This document shows positions 23,600-36,059 of a stretch of DNA of 64,000 nucleotides, in pieces. The position numbers and the translations under genes were made by a program. Origin of the DNA: Chlamydoabsidia padenii (Eukaryota; Mucoromycota; Mucoromycetes; Mucorales; Cunninghamellaceae); the NCBI GenBank assembly GCA_025330725.1, contig JAIWND010000047.1, positions 62,001 through 126,000 on the forward strand, in the 5' to 3' direction. Within the stretch, counting starts at the first letter, position 1. The number at the start of each line of letters is the position of its first letter. The notes beneath the pieces are model-generated. The model worked only from the letters and a program-made list of their open reading frames with translations, was not told the DNA's origin and ran no database searches.

Positions 23600-24121
23600 T
23601 ACCCTGCACCATACTAGAGAAGACGACTAGTGCTTGGCGTTACACCGAGTAAGGGTATGATGTACTCTTGTGCAAAACAAAAAGAGTTGAATGTTACACG
23701 GATTCGGAAATGGACTAGGAGTGAAAAGATTGTTTTTGATTGGATGATGTTAGCTTGGGAAGATAATAGATGTTTTGCATAAATCAAGTCTCTCTAGGCC
23801 GAGAACATTAAAAAGCTTTTGCTCCGGGGATGGGGTTAAAAACCGCCTGAATGAGATTAAAGGAAACTATCATGCATCATACCCGCTATTGCAAACCGTA
23901 AATATAATCACGCAAACAAGATGAATAACAATAACCTAGGATGCATACAAAAGGTAAATAGAGTATATTATAATACAAATGATAGGGTGCTACTCTGAGG
24001 TAAGTGTTAAACCAGCACTATGTATCTATTTATAATTAAATCGTCACCATCGTTTGCCTTTAATTTAAACATTGTTGTCATAAAAGGTTTACACCATCAA
24101 TAAAGGACATACGTCCACTTG
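23600..24121. other. spacer, nothing recognised
   Basis: AT-rich. A GGCGGTTTTTAAC variant of the recurrent motif on the minus strand near 23835 is the only notable item. Confidence 0.4.
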
Positions 24122-26100
24122 TTAAGATGTAGTTTTGAACTCGACAAACAGTCGTACAAGTCTATCTACCAAAAAAGAAAAGAAAAGAGTTGGTTTAATC
24201 TGCATAGTTTTGTTTTCTTCTTCTTACCATATCAAGACCAGAACACCGACAAGGGGAGTCAACATCCAAATAAAGAGACATAGTCGACATGTGGTATACG
24301 TTCAGGGATTTGTTTTATCCATTTACGTATAAACCCTGGTAATAAGATATTAGCCACTGGTTTCATCATGCTACTCTATTCATTCCCTACCACTACTTAC
24401 CAAGGGATCATCACCCACTTGAAAGAGAAGGAAGCAAGAACCACAAAAGTACGAGGATATACACCCACCATGGTATCGTCAGACAAACGCAGCGGGCATA
24501 AAATAAGTGTTGATGCAGGTCAGTTTTAAATCCCAAAAGGGGTCTATACTGTTGTTGGCTTTTTTTTTTTTTTCACATACTTTCTATAAACGAAAGAAGG
24601 TCTGTGTTTTATATTCTACATCAATAATTCTTTTCAAGACTTACCTTTGGTATTTGCTACCGATTCATCCATTGGGAAGACCCTGTGAAAGGTGATCCCA
24701 TTCGAAGCCCTATTATCAAAAATCACATCATGTTAGTCCAACACATGTCGTTTGAATTCACATATATAGTGGGTAGCCCTTCATCATAAAAGAGTACCGT
24801 CAATAGGAGTAAGAGGAAGGAGAGAGTGATCCTTTATTAAAGGGAAGAGTGTTGGAAGACAAGTGTACTATACAAGGAGAAGACAAGGTATAAAGTAATG
24901 TGATCATGTGCCGTACTTTGATTCAATTGATTTGTTCTACATAAAACCACAAATGATCAGTACCATAAAACAAGCATAATCAACTTTTTTGATCAAATAT
25001 TACCTTGATAACAAGTTCGAGTTCAAAGTGCATCGTTCCAAGAAACCACAAGACTTGACGTTTGAGAGATTTTCATGATGGATGGTCATTGATTACAAAT
25101 AGACGCATCACCAACCTCTCACGAAAGAATGATAACATGGGGTTGCAAAAAAAAAAAAGTCCATATGCCTGAGGTTCCAAACAAGTGAGATCCAAATCAA
25201 TTCATATAATTCTAGCTGGCGTTGAAGGATATGGGGTGAGCCAATGTGGTAATGTCTTGAGATCGTACATAGGAAGGTGGGTCCACCTTGTCACTAAAAA
25301 GGGAATATCGAAGACATGACATTCATCTAAAAAGGGTTCGATTCAAATTAGTATACAATCAGTATTCCACCTACAGTCATCTACTTTCCTTTCAGCACAC
25401 CCCCACAGTTACTTTCTTACCTTTTAGTGTAATCCAGTTCGATAATAAGCCTTTCAAATGAATACCAACCATTGGTACCAGGAGCCAGGAAAAAGATATA
25501 CTTGTTTTTTTCTTCTTCCAAACATGACTTGATGAAGGATACCAAAGATCGATATGAAAGGCATCACGACTTGACGGTGTAATAAAGAGTGCGCACATCC
25601 CAGATCGAAAGAGATTTTTGTAGCAAGTGTGTTGTGTTTCCACTTGATCGCCATATACGGCGGTTGGCATAGAGGAAGATCAGTGTCCATGATTTGTAAC
25701 AACACCAAGAGGAGGTCTTGGTAGACAGATCGATTTGGGTAAAGATGCATATACCCATTCTTGTCGTCCAAAGGTAAAGCGTCTTGTTGGTGACCAAGAT
25801 TAGTTCTTCAGTTAGATGGAGTGCGCGACCAAGTCTACAAAAAAAAAAAAACATGAGAGGTGAGATTCCTACTTGTTAATGCAAGATGTCATGTGATTTA
25901 CCTTGCCCTGAATTCATTTATATATGTGGTCGTAGTCGATAGTTTGAGGATCAAACTTGAAGATAGTTACATTTGAATGAAGGCATCGTTGATGACGCCG
26001 ATCTTAAAATTGTTTACGTATAAGATGGAAGTATGTTAGATAGCATCACTATGCGCTATTGTCTTGTTTACCGAACTGTATTATTACCTTGAAAGTATAG
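24122..26100 (-). pseudogene. decayed multi-exon gene for a membrane protein
   Basis: The minus strand keeps a series of exon-like blocks with good splice sites, but frames shift inside blocks. From the 5' side they include TIFKFDPQTIDYDHIYK (about 25930), LGRALHLTEELILVTNKTLYLW (25790-25845, given here as two overlapping parts of one open block), NGYMHLYPNRSVYQDLL, an exon DECHVFDIPFLVTRW (about 25200-25325), a hydrophobic WWVYILVLLWFLLPSL (about 24430-24475), WMLTPLVGVLVLIW (about 24225-24270) and a C-terminus RLVRLFVEF ending at 24122. At least three frame changes are needed to read it through. I do not recognise the family. Splice sites better kept than frames suggest recent decay or local sequence errors. 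Confidence 0.4.
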
Positions 26101-26800
26101 GACAACATTATTAGTCTACAACATCAATGACATAAAAAACAGGAAAGAAAGCAAGAAGAATGATTTTTTTTATGCTTGCGATCCATGAAAGCCAGGGGAG
26201 GAAAAAAAAAAAAAAAGGACATAAAGTCACATGTCAGAGTCGCCTAAAGGAAAAAATCCACAGTAACATAAAGAATGTTTTGATATATATGCTACTGCTA
26301 TGAAGAATAACAATGATGCATATGGTTCATCAATATGGCATAGTCGGGATTTAAACTGAACAGGTGTGGTTGAAAACGAGCTCAAATTAAAATGTTCTGG
26401 ACGTGGAGAAAGGAAGTCTGATATCGATGATTGTATTCTATTATCAAAGTGATCCAGGTGGTCAATAGGTATGAATATACCAGCATGAAAGAGAGAAGAG
26501 GCACCAATTCGAACCCCGCTTCCTCACTTTTTTGCATAAATGTAGATGTGGATATGTGTTCAACGTCAAATCTATTGATTGTTCTTCATCACCAAACCAC
26601 TCGGATCATCCTTCGTGTGATTGGATGTTTTTAATTTGATACAAAAGAAAAAGCGGACCTACCGTATCATTTGCTATTTTTAGTCTTGATAACAATACCA
26701 TAATCAGTTTGTGTTCTTTATGCGCTTTGTCTATAGGTGACTGATCAAAGTGCCTCTTTAACATATACTTGTCAAATCTGTTTGTACCCTTTTTTTTAAA

Positions 26801-26832
<32 letters not shown>

Positions 26833-27233
26833 AGAAAAGAAAACTCTGAATGGTTTTGCTATTCATGCGGAGTGTCAAAAAAGGGCTCCCCTTTCGTGGT
26901 ATCCTTGATATTTAAATCGTACCAATCAAGAAGATACTAACGGAACTAGACAATCTACCATGTAACGGAATGGAAACAAAAGCGGCTTTTGAATGACACC
27001 CCGAGTCTGAGCGGGATCCATAAAAAATAATAATAATGTAACACCAAAAAGTGGAAAGTATTTTTGGTCTTTCCATCCCCCCCTTTTTTTCGATTCTTTC
27101 ACTCTTTTTTTTTTTTTTTTTTTGTTTTTTTTTTTTTTTTTTCTTCCCTTCCCTCCCTTAAACTCATTCATTCTTACTCTCTCTCTCTTCACCACTTTTT
27201 TTATGTACTTTAGTATTCAACTGATTGTTTGAT
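26101..27233. other. spacer rich in homopolymer tracts
   Basis: Motif copies lie at 26343-26358 (GTCGGGATTTAAACTG) and 26506-26520 (minus strand GCGGGGTTCGAATT). A T8/A20 inverted run is near 26790-26820 and T tracts at 27104-27142. No gene is supported. Confidence 0.4.
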
Positions 27234-28722
27234 ATGCTTTTACGTAAACTTCAAGGTAATTTGTTAGAATCCATACTCGAGTATGGTGTATTAATGACTT
27301 TATATTGAATAGATACTAGTTATGATTGTGCCCAAAAGGGAAACCAATTCTCACATTGCTCTCCTTTGACTACTGATACTTGGGTGAATGGTACTAGTCA
27401 TTACTTTGTATGGAACTACCAGTAAGTTTGATACTAACTACTAACTATCAAGAGTGGATACTAACTATTCCCCTTTATATCTTGTAGTTTCCCTTTTTAT
27501 GTCAGTTCGGTAAGTTCACTTGTTATTTAGGGGTGTACGTTGTATGTATATATTTGTTATATGTGGGTGTCTGTAATATGGGAAGGGAGAAGAGGAGGAG
27601 GGGATAAACATGCAAAAGGGGTGTTGGTAGTGTTATTATAGGAATTCTTAAAAAGTACGTGGGGGAGGGGGCTAAAACATGTACAACATGTATATACACA
27701 TTAAACTGATCTTGTCTTTATATATAATGATAGGACTCGCTCGACTTGAACATGTATTACATCAAGAATTATCAATATACACCTATCAAAAATTGGACTG
27801 ATTTGACGACATCTGATGGGGCATTAAAAGTAACTGTGGATGATACATGGTTCCCAACACCTTCTTATGGTGGCAACAAGACATGGCAACTATATCTTTA
27901 TTATCTACCTTCTGGAATGAATGCTTCTGCAGAATTACAAAACACCAATAGTCTTTATCCTCGACCTTACAACTTTACTGTCATTCGTAAGTTGATAATT
28001 AAAACAACCAACCAACCAATACTAACAAGACTGACTGGCTGACATGATATATAATTTCAATAGAACTACCATCCACATCACCACCAAACAGTGCCAGTAA
28101 TCCCAATTCACCAGGCACAACAGCAACAACGACGACGACTGATCAACAAGGCGGACTTCCAGGTTGGGGAATTGCTTTAATAGTAATTGCTGCCGTAGCT
28201 GTAATTGCTGCACTATGTATTCTTGCCTGGGCCATCTTGATCTACTTTCCACGAAAACGAAAACGACGAATGATGACGACGGCACCACCACCAAATGAAA
28301 AGACGGAATCCATCTATTCCCATTCACCCATGGTGGCAGCTGGTCTACGCTCCTCAGTCAGTGTGGGGGGTACGACGACGACAGCTTCGATCTCTCATCG
28401 TGCCGACTCGCCCAGCTATCCCTCCATCCATCACATCACATCTAATGTCACCATGTCAGAGTCTATTCGACAAATGATTCATCGACCCGACTGGACCACG
28501 ACCGATCAAGATATTGACCAAGAAAAGAGACGACGATTGGGTGAAGAATTACTGCAAAGACAATTAGCGGAAGACGGGACGATGATTAAACAGACACAAC
28601 CGACACGGCTGGCTAGTATGACATCTCAAATTCCAAAAGCACGAACGGCTATTGTCGTAGCGGAATCTTCAGACTCTTTATCACATTCCTCTTCGACAAA
28701 CTCTCTAGAACTTGCTCGATAA
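27234..28722 (+). CDS. single-pass membrane glycoprotein-like protein, N-terminus uncertain
   Basis: Five exons: 27234-27255, 27313-27421, 27488-27509, 27734-27986, 28064-28722; 354 residues. The first about 155 residues look extracellular: paired cysteines (YDCAQKGNQFSHC), many NxS/T sites and aromatic strands (TWQLYLYYLPSGMNAS). A Ser/Thr/Pro/Asn linker follows, then a transmembrane helix (WGIALIVIAAVAVIAALCIL), the stop-transfer sequence PRKRKRR, and a polar cytosolic tail of about 140 residues. This is the architecture of fungal mucin-like wall sensors (Wsc/Mid2 type), though no WSC domain is present. The short first exon (MLLRKLQ) is a poor signal peptide, so the true 5' exon may lie upstream. 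Confidence 0.65.
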
Positions 28723-29818
28723 TCCCTTCCCCTTCCTTTCCTCCTTTTTTATTATATATATATATATATATATATATATTACTCACTTGAACTTCTCCAT
28801 TACTCATTATTCTTTGTATGTTGTACTCTATTCACCCCCTCCACTATCATTCTATTATATATATATATACTTATATATATTATTCCTCTAGTTTACTTCC
28901 CTTATCAGCATTATCATCCATCCTGATTATATCATTCTCCAATAATAATAAAAATAAAAAAAATAAAAAAAAGTTTGGCCTCATTATCATTTAGATTCTT
29001 TAATGGAGGGGAAGGGGCTCGGAACGGCATTTAAAAAAATAATGTCTAAAAAAAGGTCTTGCGGGATTTGAATTTGAATCCTCCTACTTCCCCTTCCAAT
29101 TCCTCCCTGCACCTTTCTTTCTTTCAGGTCTTGTTTGAAAACCGGTCTCCTTGTTGCATTACCTTTTATTATTTGAACTGGTATAGGCATCTCCAACGAC
29201 GACGACGATAATTATACTCAAAACGACTAATGGAATAGATGAAGAACGGATCTTGATTTCATCACCTCTTTTGATCCACTTTTTGAATCTACCACAAGTG
29301 GTGCCGCGACAAGAACGATCTATATTCAGTACCTTCAACTCCTGCGTCAAACAACTCTTATGGTAAAAAAAAAAAAAAAAAAGGACAGACAACTATAACA
29401 TCTTCAAGTCATGGACTTTATTAAACAATACGATTCTCCTTTTTCTCTATCCTATTCACAACTTTAGTGGTTACGAGCCAGTAAAACTGGTTAAACATAC
29501 GGCGTAACGATTCCTATAGTCAGACCTTACTAGAGAATAGGTTTACATGATGGATATCATCCGTCCTTTTTATTTAATATAGTCAATCATATAAATACAC
29601 ATATTATTATTATCAGTAAAATGCCAAATGTATGATCCCAAATGTTTATTTTGAAAAAAAAAAAAAAAAAAAAAAAAAAAGTATCATGATTATATGATAA
29701 TGACTATTCTAATCCAAAAAGTAGACAAGACATGCTATTCAATACAAAACCCACCACCAAAGGAATACTATCCGAGGACATATGCATTTGTTATAAACAA
29801 TGTTAAACATCCAGCTGG
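28723..29818. other. spacer with microsatellites and a weak minus-strand coding trace
   Basis: (TA)n runs lie at 28753-28779 and 28856-28869, a GCGGGATTTGAATT motif at 29061-29074, and poly(A) at 29366-29382 and 29654-29680. The minus-strand frame 29159-29392 contains a hydrophobic stretch (PLVVLSIIIVVVVGDAY) and could be a relic exon; not enough to call a gene. Confidence 0.4.
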
Positions 29819-30273
29819 TTATTGTCGATCTTGATTTTCGGGGACCAAAGGACTTTCTTTGACAGGGCTTGATCCAGAGATAAATCCAGGGTTAGAATGT
29901 GGGATGGTATCAGGGCTTGGATGTTCAGACCCAATAGCTGATTCCGGTTTCTTGCCAGCTTGCGATAGTGCATAATCCCCAGAATCAAAGTATTTTCGTT
30001 CCTACAAAAAGAAAAAAAATGGAATAAGCCATCATCTTTTTATCCTAATCACTTACCTTGAGTTTATGTCCAATGAGATCCTTTCGGTCCGGTAACTTGC
30101 CATACATTTTGAATAATTTTCGTTCTTCGTCGGTCAGTTGCTACGGGGTCAAGAGAAAGTTAGTAGTTGACAACTAGACATGAAGAGATGGGTTGGACCG
30201 TTCAAGTCGTTCTATTCCTTTTGTTTCGTTTACTTACACTAACATCAACTTTATTAGCTTGGGCGGGATTCAT
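29819..30273 (-). CDS. IGO1: endosulfine/Igo-family PP2A inhibitor
   Basis: Three exons: 30273-30238, 30140-30057, 30001-29819; 100 residues. The diagnostic block KYFDSGDYALS is at about residues 41-51, preceded by LTDEERKLFKMYGKLPDRKDLIGHKLKER (seen across two exons). The Ser in FDSGDY is the site that Greatwall/Rim15 kinase phosphorylates, after which endosulfines bind and inhibit PP2A-B55 (Cdc55). In yeasts this controls mitotic entry and quiescence, including protection of mRNAs on nutrient loss. The tail is Pro/Ser-rich and unconserved. Divergent from the unknown gene at 30654. A TCGGGAATTCAATT variant of the recurrent motif lies 113 bp upstream. Confidence 0.95.
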
Positions 30274-30385
30274 GGTGAAGAGGGAATAAAGTAAAAAAGA
30301 GAGAGTGAAAGAAAAAAGGGAAAAAAAAAAAAAAGAAAGGGAATCTCATGTTAAATGCACATGACGTATCTTTCATTTTTACACG

Positions 30386-30399
30386 TCGGGAATTCAATT
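30386..30399 (+). promoter_or_regulatory. TCGGGAATTCAATT motif variant between IGO1 and its divergent neighbour
   Basis: 113 bp upstream of the IGO1 ATG. The same spacer has a (CT)n stretch at 30549-30573 leading into the plus-strand gene. Confidence 0.3.
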
Positions 30400-30653
30400 C
30401 TGTTCCAGCTAAAACCACTTTATGATCTTTACCATGGTCTCGACCGCATTACCAGTTGTTCTTATAGTGTAAAATGAACAATCCTATTTTCTTGGCGTAA
30501 AAAAGGGTATTATCGTCAGTTTTTATCTAACCATCTCGCCCAGGAGGAGTCTCTCTCTCTCTCTCGCTCTCTCATTTTCAACCCCCGCTTTCTTTTGTTG
30601 TCAAATTTATTTCGCGCCTTCTTTTTTTCTTGAATCCCTTCTCTTCTCCTTTA

Positions 30654-31382
30654 ATGATGGATCAATCAACACAATGCCTAACACCAAGATCAAGCAGACG
30701 ACGACGATTAATACAAAAAAAGAACAACTTTGATCCCGAAACAGAGTCGTTATATCATGACGAAACTCGACTAATATCGCCCACTCGCAACCAATCAACA
30801 CCTGTTACGGTGGGGACGCCCAGTAAATTACAACAAGCACGAACACCCCAGCATGATAATGACATGGTTGCTCTCACATCGTCCAGCATCTTTAGCTCGT
30901 CACTTTCACTTAATGAACGATTAAACAAGGTGATCAAACAAGACACCAAGACGATATCTTCTCCGTTGGACCTAAGCACCTATCAATTGGTACCAAGTCA
31001 AATGGAAGCAGCTGTCTCGGCGGTGGAACCCATCTTCTCCCGGCACGACTTTTTCCAGGATCCGCCTCAAGAAGCGACCGATATATCACCATCTCCCACA
31101 TGCTCCATTGTCAGTGATGCCACCTCGATCTCTGACCACGTCAATATGGCACTATTGTCCTGGCCCAGCTCACCGGATCTCTCACAACAACATCAATCGG
31201 CTTTATCATTTGGTAGGGTTGGTATGTCTTCTTCCTCAATATCATCTCCTCCTGCACCATCGCCAACTTTGATAGTACATCGGATCACGAAACGACTTGG
31301 ACCGGTGAAAGTGACCTTGCCTCGCCGATGGGCAGTGAAACCATCCCGAACGAAACCAAAATCTGTTTGGATATTAGCATAG
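30654..31382 (+). CDS. hypothetical Ser/Pro-rich protein
   Basis: Single exon of 242 residues from the first of two adjacent ATGs. The product is Ser/Thr/Pro/Gln-rich and probably mostly disordered. It has an Arg patch at the N-terminus (SSRRRRLIQKK, a possible nuclear signal), many SP/TP sites (possible CDK/MAPK targets), and a basic conserved-looking C-terminus (HRITKRLGPVKVTLPRRWAVKP). No domain is recognised. It shares a 380-bp divergent promoter with IGO1, so co-regulation is possible but untested. Confidence 0.6.
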   Translation: MMDQSTQCLTPRSSRRRRLIQKKNNFDPETESLYHDETRLISPTRNQSTPVTVGTPSKLQQARTPQHDNDMVALTSSSIFSSSLSLNERLNKVIKQDTKTISSPLDLSTYQLVPSQMEAAVSAVEPIFSRHDFFQDPPQEATDISPSPTCSIVSDATSISDHVNMALLSWPSSPDLSQQHQSALSFGRVGMSSSSISSPPAPSPTLIVHRITKRLGPVKVTLPRRWAVKPSRTKPKSVWILA

Positions 31383-31667
31383 ATATTACTTGTTTTTTTT
31401 ATTTTTTATTGATACCCTTTTAATAAAACACACATTCTGTTGTACATACTTGTCATGATGGTTTATTATAGGATAAACAATGAGCGAGAGGAAACTTTTT
31501 ATATATAATGTATATAGTGGGATGGATGTGGGTATATATAAAAACGCGGTTTGGAGGGGAGTAATGATATCATACAGCTGGGTCAATGTGATGAAAGCAT
31601 AAATACATAGGTAATAACAGTAAAGGAAGGGAGATAAAGATATGGACAGTGAGTGGGAGTAATCATC

Positions 31668-33173
31668 TCATTCTATATAGCCGGTGACAAAGGAATTGAT
31701 GGATTCCCATTCCAAAGGTTCCGATGGTGGAGTAGGTGGGGTAGTACTAGTACAATCAGTCGACAAAGAGCATGCCGACGACCCCTGTCGTGTCGGAGAA
31801 GGAGAACAAGGAGGTGATTTCCTGGCCGTGAAAGCATACCAATTAAGATGAGACTGATACTTTTTACATTCCCTTAATGTATGTTGAATGGCCTCTTCAG
31901 TCAAGGATGCCTGGGTGATATCGGGGTTTAAAGATCGTAGAAAAAGTTCGAGATTATGAGCATGAAGATCGCCCAATTGACCACCCCAACCCAATGGCAT
32001 GGTGACTTTGTGTTGCATCGTATCAATGAACCCTCCTTGATTGGTTTTGATGGTCATTAATAAAGTGGATAACTGTGTACACAGATCAGACTCGATATTG
32101 AACATGGCCATTTTCTGTTGCACTAGACAAAAAAAAAAAAAAAAGTTACCCCTGAAATTCAATTACACATATTCTCCCAAACTTACAATGCTTATTGATG
32201 AGAGACGAAGAGATTGGACCCGGTCTTTGAATCTGGTATTCAACATCGACGATTTCAAGGTACCCATTCGGTTTTAATACCCGAGCTATTTCCGTCAAAA
32301 GGGCATGGCATTGTTGTTTGGATACTGCAGTCATCATTTGTCGCATATAGATAAAGTCGAATGATTCATCTGGAAAAGGTAAACCATCAAGCATATCATG
32401 TTGTTGAAAATAGGCATTGTTCGGTTTGATAGTGGAAGGGTACATGGGAGCAAGGTCGATGCCATAGAAATCTGGACAAGAAGAAAAATATATCAGCTTT
32501 GTCATGTTCTCGCCCCTTTTCGGATATCAGATTTATATATATCTTTTACCTGTTTCGCTAAATTCTGAAGCCATTTCTAGGGTCCTAAAATAAAATAGGA
32601 TCGGGAGGTTGTACAATAAAGGTATCATAAACGAATGAATACGTACGTATGACAAGAGTTTCCATTCTTACCAAGTTCCGGCCCCAGTCCCAATGTCCAG
32701 TACTTTTGGTCGATCATCTAATGAGCCACCTTGCAATAAGGACTGAACGGGTGATATATAATTGGTATTGAAAGCGTATTTCAGGAGAAAATGCTACATA
32801 TGAATACAAGAGCTGTCAATAAATCATGCCATAAATAACAAGACTCCGATCCGAGAAAGTCGGGGTTCGAAAAAGAACAAGTTACCAAAACGATCAAACG
32901 ATCAGTTTCTTCTTCATCGCAGGGTAAGAAATAACGAGAATGGGTGGTGTTGATGTATTTTCGGCCATTGGTAGTGGTGTATTCCATCGACGGGATGGAT
33001 TGACAGGAAAGGGCGGGTGTGGGGCATTGATAAGGGTCGGTCTTACTGTGATGATGAAAGCTCAACAAGTGCCTTAGGCCGGGTTTTTGCTGTGAGAGTC
33101 TGGTTTTTGCTTTACTCGATAGATGAGATGTGATGGCGGTAGGGACTGAATCATGTGAATGATGATTCCCCAT
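31668..33173 (-). CDS. SAM-dependent methyltransferase (class I, methyltransf_25-like)
   Basis: Five exons: 33173-32886, 32793-32672, 32584-32550, 32471-32187, 32122-31668; 394 residues. Motif I VLDIGTGAGTW spans an exon junction. FYGIDLAPMYP is motif II (acidic end of strand 2). ESFDFIYMRQMMTAV and LTEIARVLKPNGYLEIVDVEY follow as motifs IV-VI. The family in filamentous fungi includes many LaeA-like or UMTA-like methyltransferases of unknown substrate. The layout, with a variable N-terminal about 95 residues (including KYINTTHSRYFLPCDEEETDRL, typical of these fungal proteins, before the fold), fits that group. Substrate unknown. The N-terminus (MGNHHSHDS) has Gly2, compatible with N-myristoylation; that is an inference. 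Confidence 0.85.
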
Positions 33174-33237
33174 ATTAGTCGCTTATGAAGAAAGTGAGAG
33201 TAGGGAGGAGAAAAAGAATGAATGAATGAACAAGAAC

Positions 33238-33270
<33 letters not shown>

Positions 33271-33484
33271 AACCATGAAATAGAATTCGGATCTCTTATT
33301 TTTTTAAGTTGGCGATCGACAGAACATGATTCTCATTTGAACAAAGGATGGGCTAGACTGGGTATAAATTACCCCACATTGTTTTTTGATGTTTTATCAA
33401 CTCTTATCTTTCAACGATACCTACATTGGTAGCAAAAAGAGGACACTCACACGACTGGCAGGTGTCACTGTACCGGGAATTGCT
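33174..33484. other. promoter side of the methyltransferase gene
   Basis: An A28 tract at 33240-33267 is the main feature. No gene is seen. Confidence 0.4.
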
Positions 33485-33736
33485 AGGCGCACGGAATGTT
33501 GGTATTCGGCGTTTGAAAATGAAGTTACCTTCCGTCTACAATATAATCTTCGTCGCAAAGGTCAGGTCATTACAAGCTTGTACTGACTGACACAAGGGTC
33601 ATGGTGCTTGGCTTTTGCGGTAAATTATGCTGGAAATATACCACAGTATTGATATGGTTACTTTAATCATTAGTATCCGTTACCATTGAGCGAGCAATGC
33701 TTATTCCAAATCTTGGTAGGGAATAGAGGACGAACG
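33485..33736 (+). repeat. dispersed repeat family, copy A
   Basis: About 250 bp that aligns by eye with 54137-54402 and, in its 3' half, with 54449-54590. Shared blocks are GGTATTCGGCGTTTGAAAAT, AATCTTCGTCGCAAAG, GACTGACACAAGGGTC, ACTTTAATCATTAG and the TTGAGCGAG end. It has no open frame and no clear terminal inverted repeats, so it may be a non-autonomous element or a multicopy non-coding RNA gene. Confidence 0.75.
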
Positions 33737-34356
33737 GGATTTTAAAATGAAGAACATAATCGTTATATGAATGATGCATGATATCGTGACAAAAAAAAAA
33801 AGGAAGAAAGGTACAAAAGTCAATTTTTATTCATCTCTCCCTTTTTATCAAACGAATCAAAAAATAAAAACTATTCTAGGTTCATTACTCTCTCGGTATG
33901 TCCATACAGCTCAGAGTCTTCAGTCGCCTTGATACGGCTAAATCTGATAGATGTTAGAGTAACTTTGGTTCAAAAAGTATGTCTTGTATGTATTAAAGTA
34001 GTGAGCGCCATAATGTTTTTGGTTTAGATTCAACCTTTTGAATGTACATGAACGTACTTGTTACAAAAGAGAGTCCAGATTTTTAAATCAAAAATGGAAA
34101 AGGAACAAGTCAGATATTCCTCCTGAAAGAAAACGGAAGATATGAGTATTCTAAAAAGATATGAATATGCCAAAGTCAATCGGTGAGCAGATTTTATTTG
34201 GGACATAGTGAAAAGGTAAAGAGGGGTATGGCCCTCAAAGGTGACAGCACCCGGTGGTAACTATACTACTCTTGCCCCCCTCCCTCAATCGCCGGGCTCT
34301 TTTTTTATTAAGATTGAAAAGTGTGTACTTTTTTTTGTCCCCACTGCGCTAAAAAT
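33737..34356. other. spacer upstream of the SR-protein gene
   Basis: ACGGGATTTTAAAATG (about 33733-33749) is another motif variant, joined to the end of repeat copy A. Nothing else is supported. Confidence 0.4.
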
Positions 34357-34372
34357 GCGGGATTTCAAAATG
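34357..34372 (+). promoter_or_regulatory. GCGGGATTTCAAAATG motif upstream of the SR gene
   Basis: Recurrent-motif copy ending 111 bp before the ATG at 34483, in the gene's orientation. Confidence 0.4.
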
Positions 34373-34482
34373 CTGCTGTTTTAAACCCAGTCTGGGCGGT
34401 GACTTGCACGTAAACATTAAAGCCAACTTTTTATTTTTTTTTTCATTTCCTGCTTTCCCTTGTCAACAACACATTCTCCAAC

Positions 34483-35783
34483 ATGCCTGAACGAGTATAT
34501 ATTGGTAATTTGCACCGTGATGCTATGCGGTCAGATTTGCGACGACTCTTCTCTCCTTTTGGCCGTATTTTGGACTTGACTGTCAAGACAGGGTTTGGTT
34601 TTGTCGAATTCGAATCAAGCAGAGATGCTGATGACGCAGTTTACGAGTGCCATGGGGCCAAAATTTGTGGCCAACGGTAAGACTAACCCACATTTTTATT
34701 TACAAACTAACTCCTTTTTGAATATAGTATCGTTGTCGAAATTGCAATGAAACGTCGACATGGTCGTGACTCTAATCGGTAAGACAATAACTGGATTCCT
34801 TCATGTATAATAGACTAAAACATGGACTCTTTTTTCTTTGTGTGATATAGAGAACGGGAAACTTACCGTTTGGTGGTCAAGAATCTTCCTCCCAAAACTA
34901 CTTGGCAGGTAATGAATAATATATACAACTTTATTGGTTTGGTCGCATCTTTGTCTGTCTTCTCCTTTTGATTGCGTTTTAAAACTGTCGATGGAGGGGT
35001 GTGGTCACCTTTTTACCTGGTTTACTTTTGACTTGTTTTGATGGTTGGCTAGGATGAAAGGTGGGCCTCATTTGATATATGACACTCATGTGACAGAACC
35101 TTTTAGATGTAAATGCTTGATTCAGATGATATCATCCATACTGATATCCACTCTTTATACTTATAGGACCTCAAGGATTTGATGAAAAAGGCTGGCCGGG
35201 TTACTTTTGCGGATGTCCTTAAAGATATTGATGAAGGGTAAGATCATCTGTATAATCACTTGACACCTTTTTACTTACCTTGCCTTTTTTTTATTTTTAA
35301 ATTGAATGTAGTATTGTCGAATTTGCCCACCGTGATGATATGCTATATGCTCTCAGCCGCTTGAACGACTCTAAACTCAATGGACAACGCATTACTCTTG
35401 AAGAACCTGTAAGCCCCCCCCCAAAGAAAAGGAAAGTTTATCTTGATTGACTAACTAACTATTTCTTTCTTATATATATGCAGGGTCGACGTCGTACAAA
35501 GTCATCAAGAGGACGCTCTCCTTCACGCTCATTGTCTCGATCACGATCTCCTAGACGTCGCCGATCTCCAAGCCGAAGTGTCAGTCGTCACAAGTCTCGA
35601 TCCGTGTCTTCTCATCGATCCGTGTCTCCTCGTCGGTCTGTGTCTCCTCGTCGTCGGTCTTACTCTCGCTCGGTTGACTCCCGTGGTTCTTCTCCTGGTG
35701 TTGGTCGTGATGGATCTCGTACCCCGGATGGCTCCAATAGAAGTAGATCAATCGAACCAGTGGATGAAGAAGGGACCAACTAG
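34483..35783 (+). CDS. SR splicing factor with two RRMs and an RS tail
   Basis: Six exons: 34483-34676, 34728-34778, 34851-34908, 35167-35237, 35312-35408, 35484-35783; 256 residues. RRM1 starts at once (RVYIGNLHRDAMRSDLRRLF as RNP2 side; TGFGFVEFES as RNP1). RRM2 is TYRLVVKNLPPKTTWQDLKD, with IVEFAHRDDM as its RNP1, and is of the pseudo-RRM type seen in SRSF1/Srp2. A C-terminal RS domain follows, with repeated SVSPRR and SRSRSPRRRR units for SRPK/Clk kinases. It should bind exonic enhancers and recruit U1/U2 snRNP in the nucleus. Right after the stop codon is GTAAGAA, and further splice-like sites occur downstream, so introns in the 3' UTR are possible. Confidence 0.92.
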
Positions 35784-36059
35784 GTAAGAAGAGTATGATG
35801 GAATGAAGAAGGAGAAGTAAAAAAAAAAAAAAAGTAAAAAAAAAAAAGTAAAAAAGGATACCTACAGAGCAAATTGGCGTTTTTGTTTTTAAACTCGTAC
35901 TACAGATTGTCTTTTTGTTTTAATTCTGTTTAATAAAAGGATCAAGGAACTCTGTAGTCTAGTAGACATATTTCCTTCTTTTATATTATCCTACTCATTC
36001 TCTTGTTGTTTGTGCTAAAATGATCAACTTTTGCTTTTAATTCTTAGCTCATTTATATA

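Noticed and set aside
29159..29392. minus-strand frame with hydrophobic stretch
   Set aside because: No start context, no family and only one plausible splice site; kept as a remark in the spacer entry.
32861..32876. CGGGGTTCGAAAA as a Pol III B box
   Set aside because: It lies in an intron without an A box at the right distance. Treated as a motif copy.
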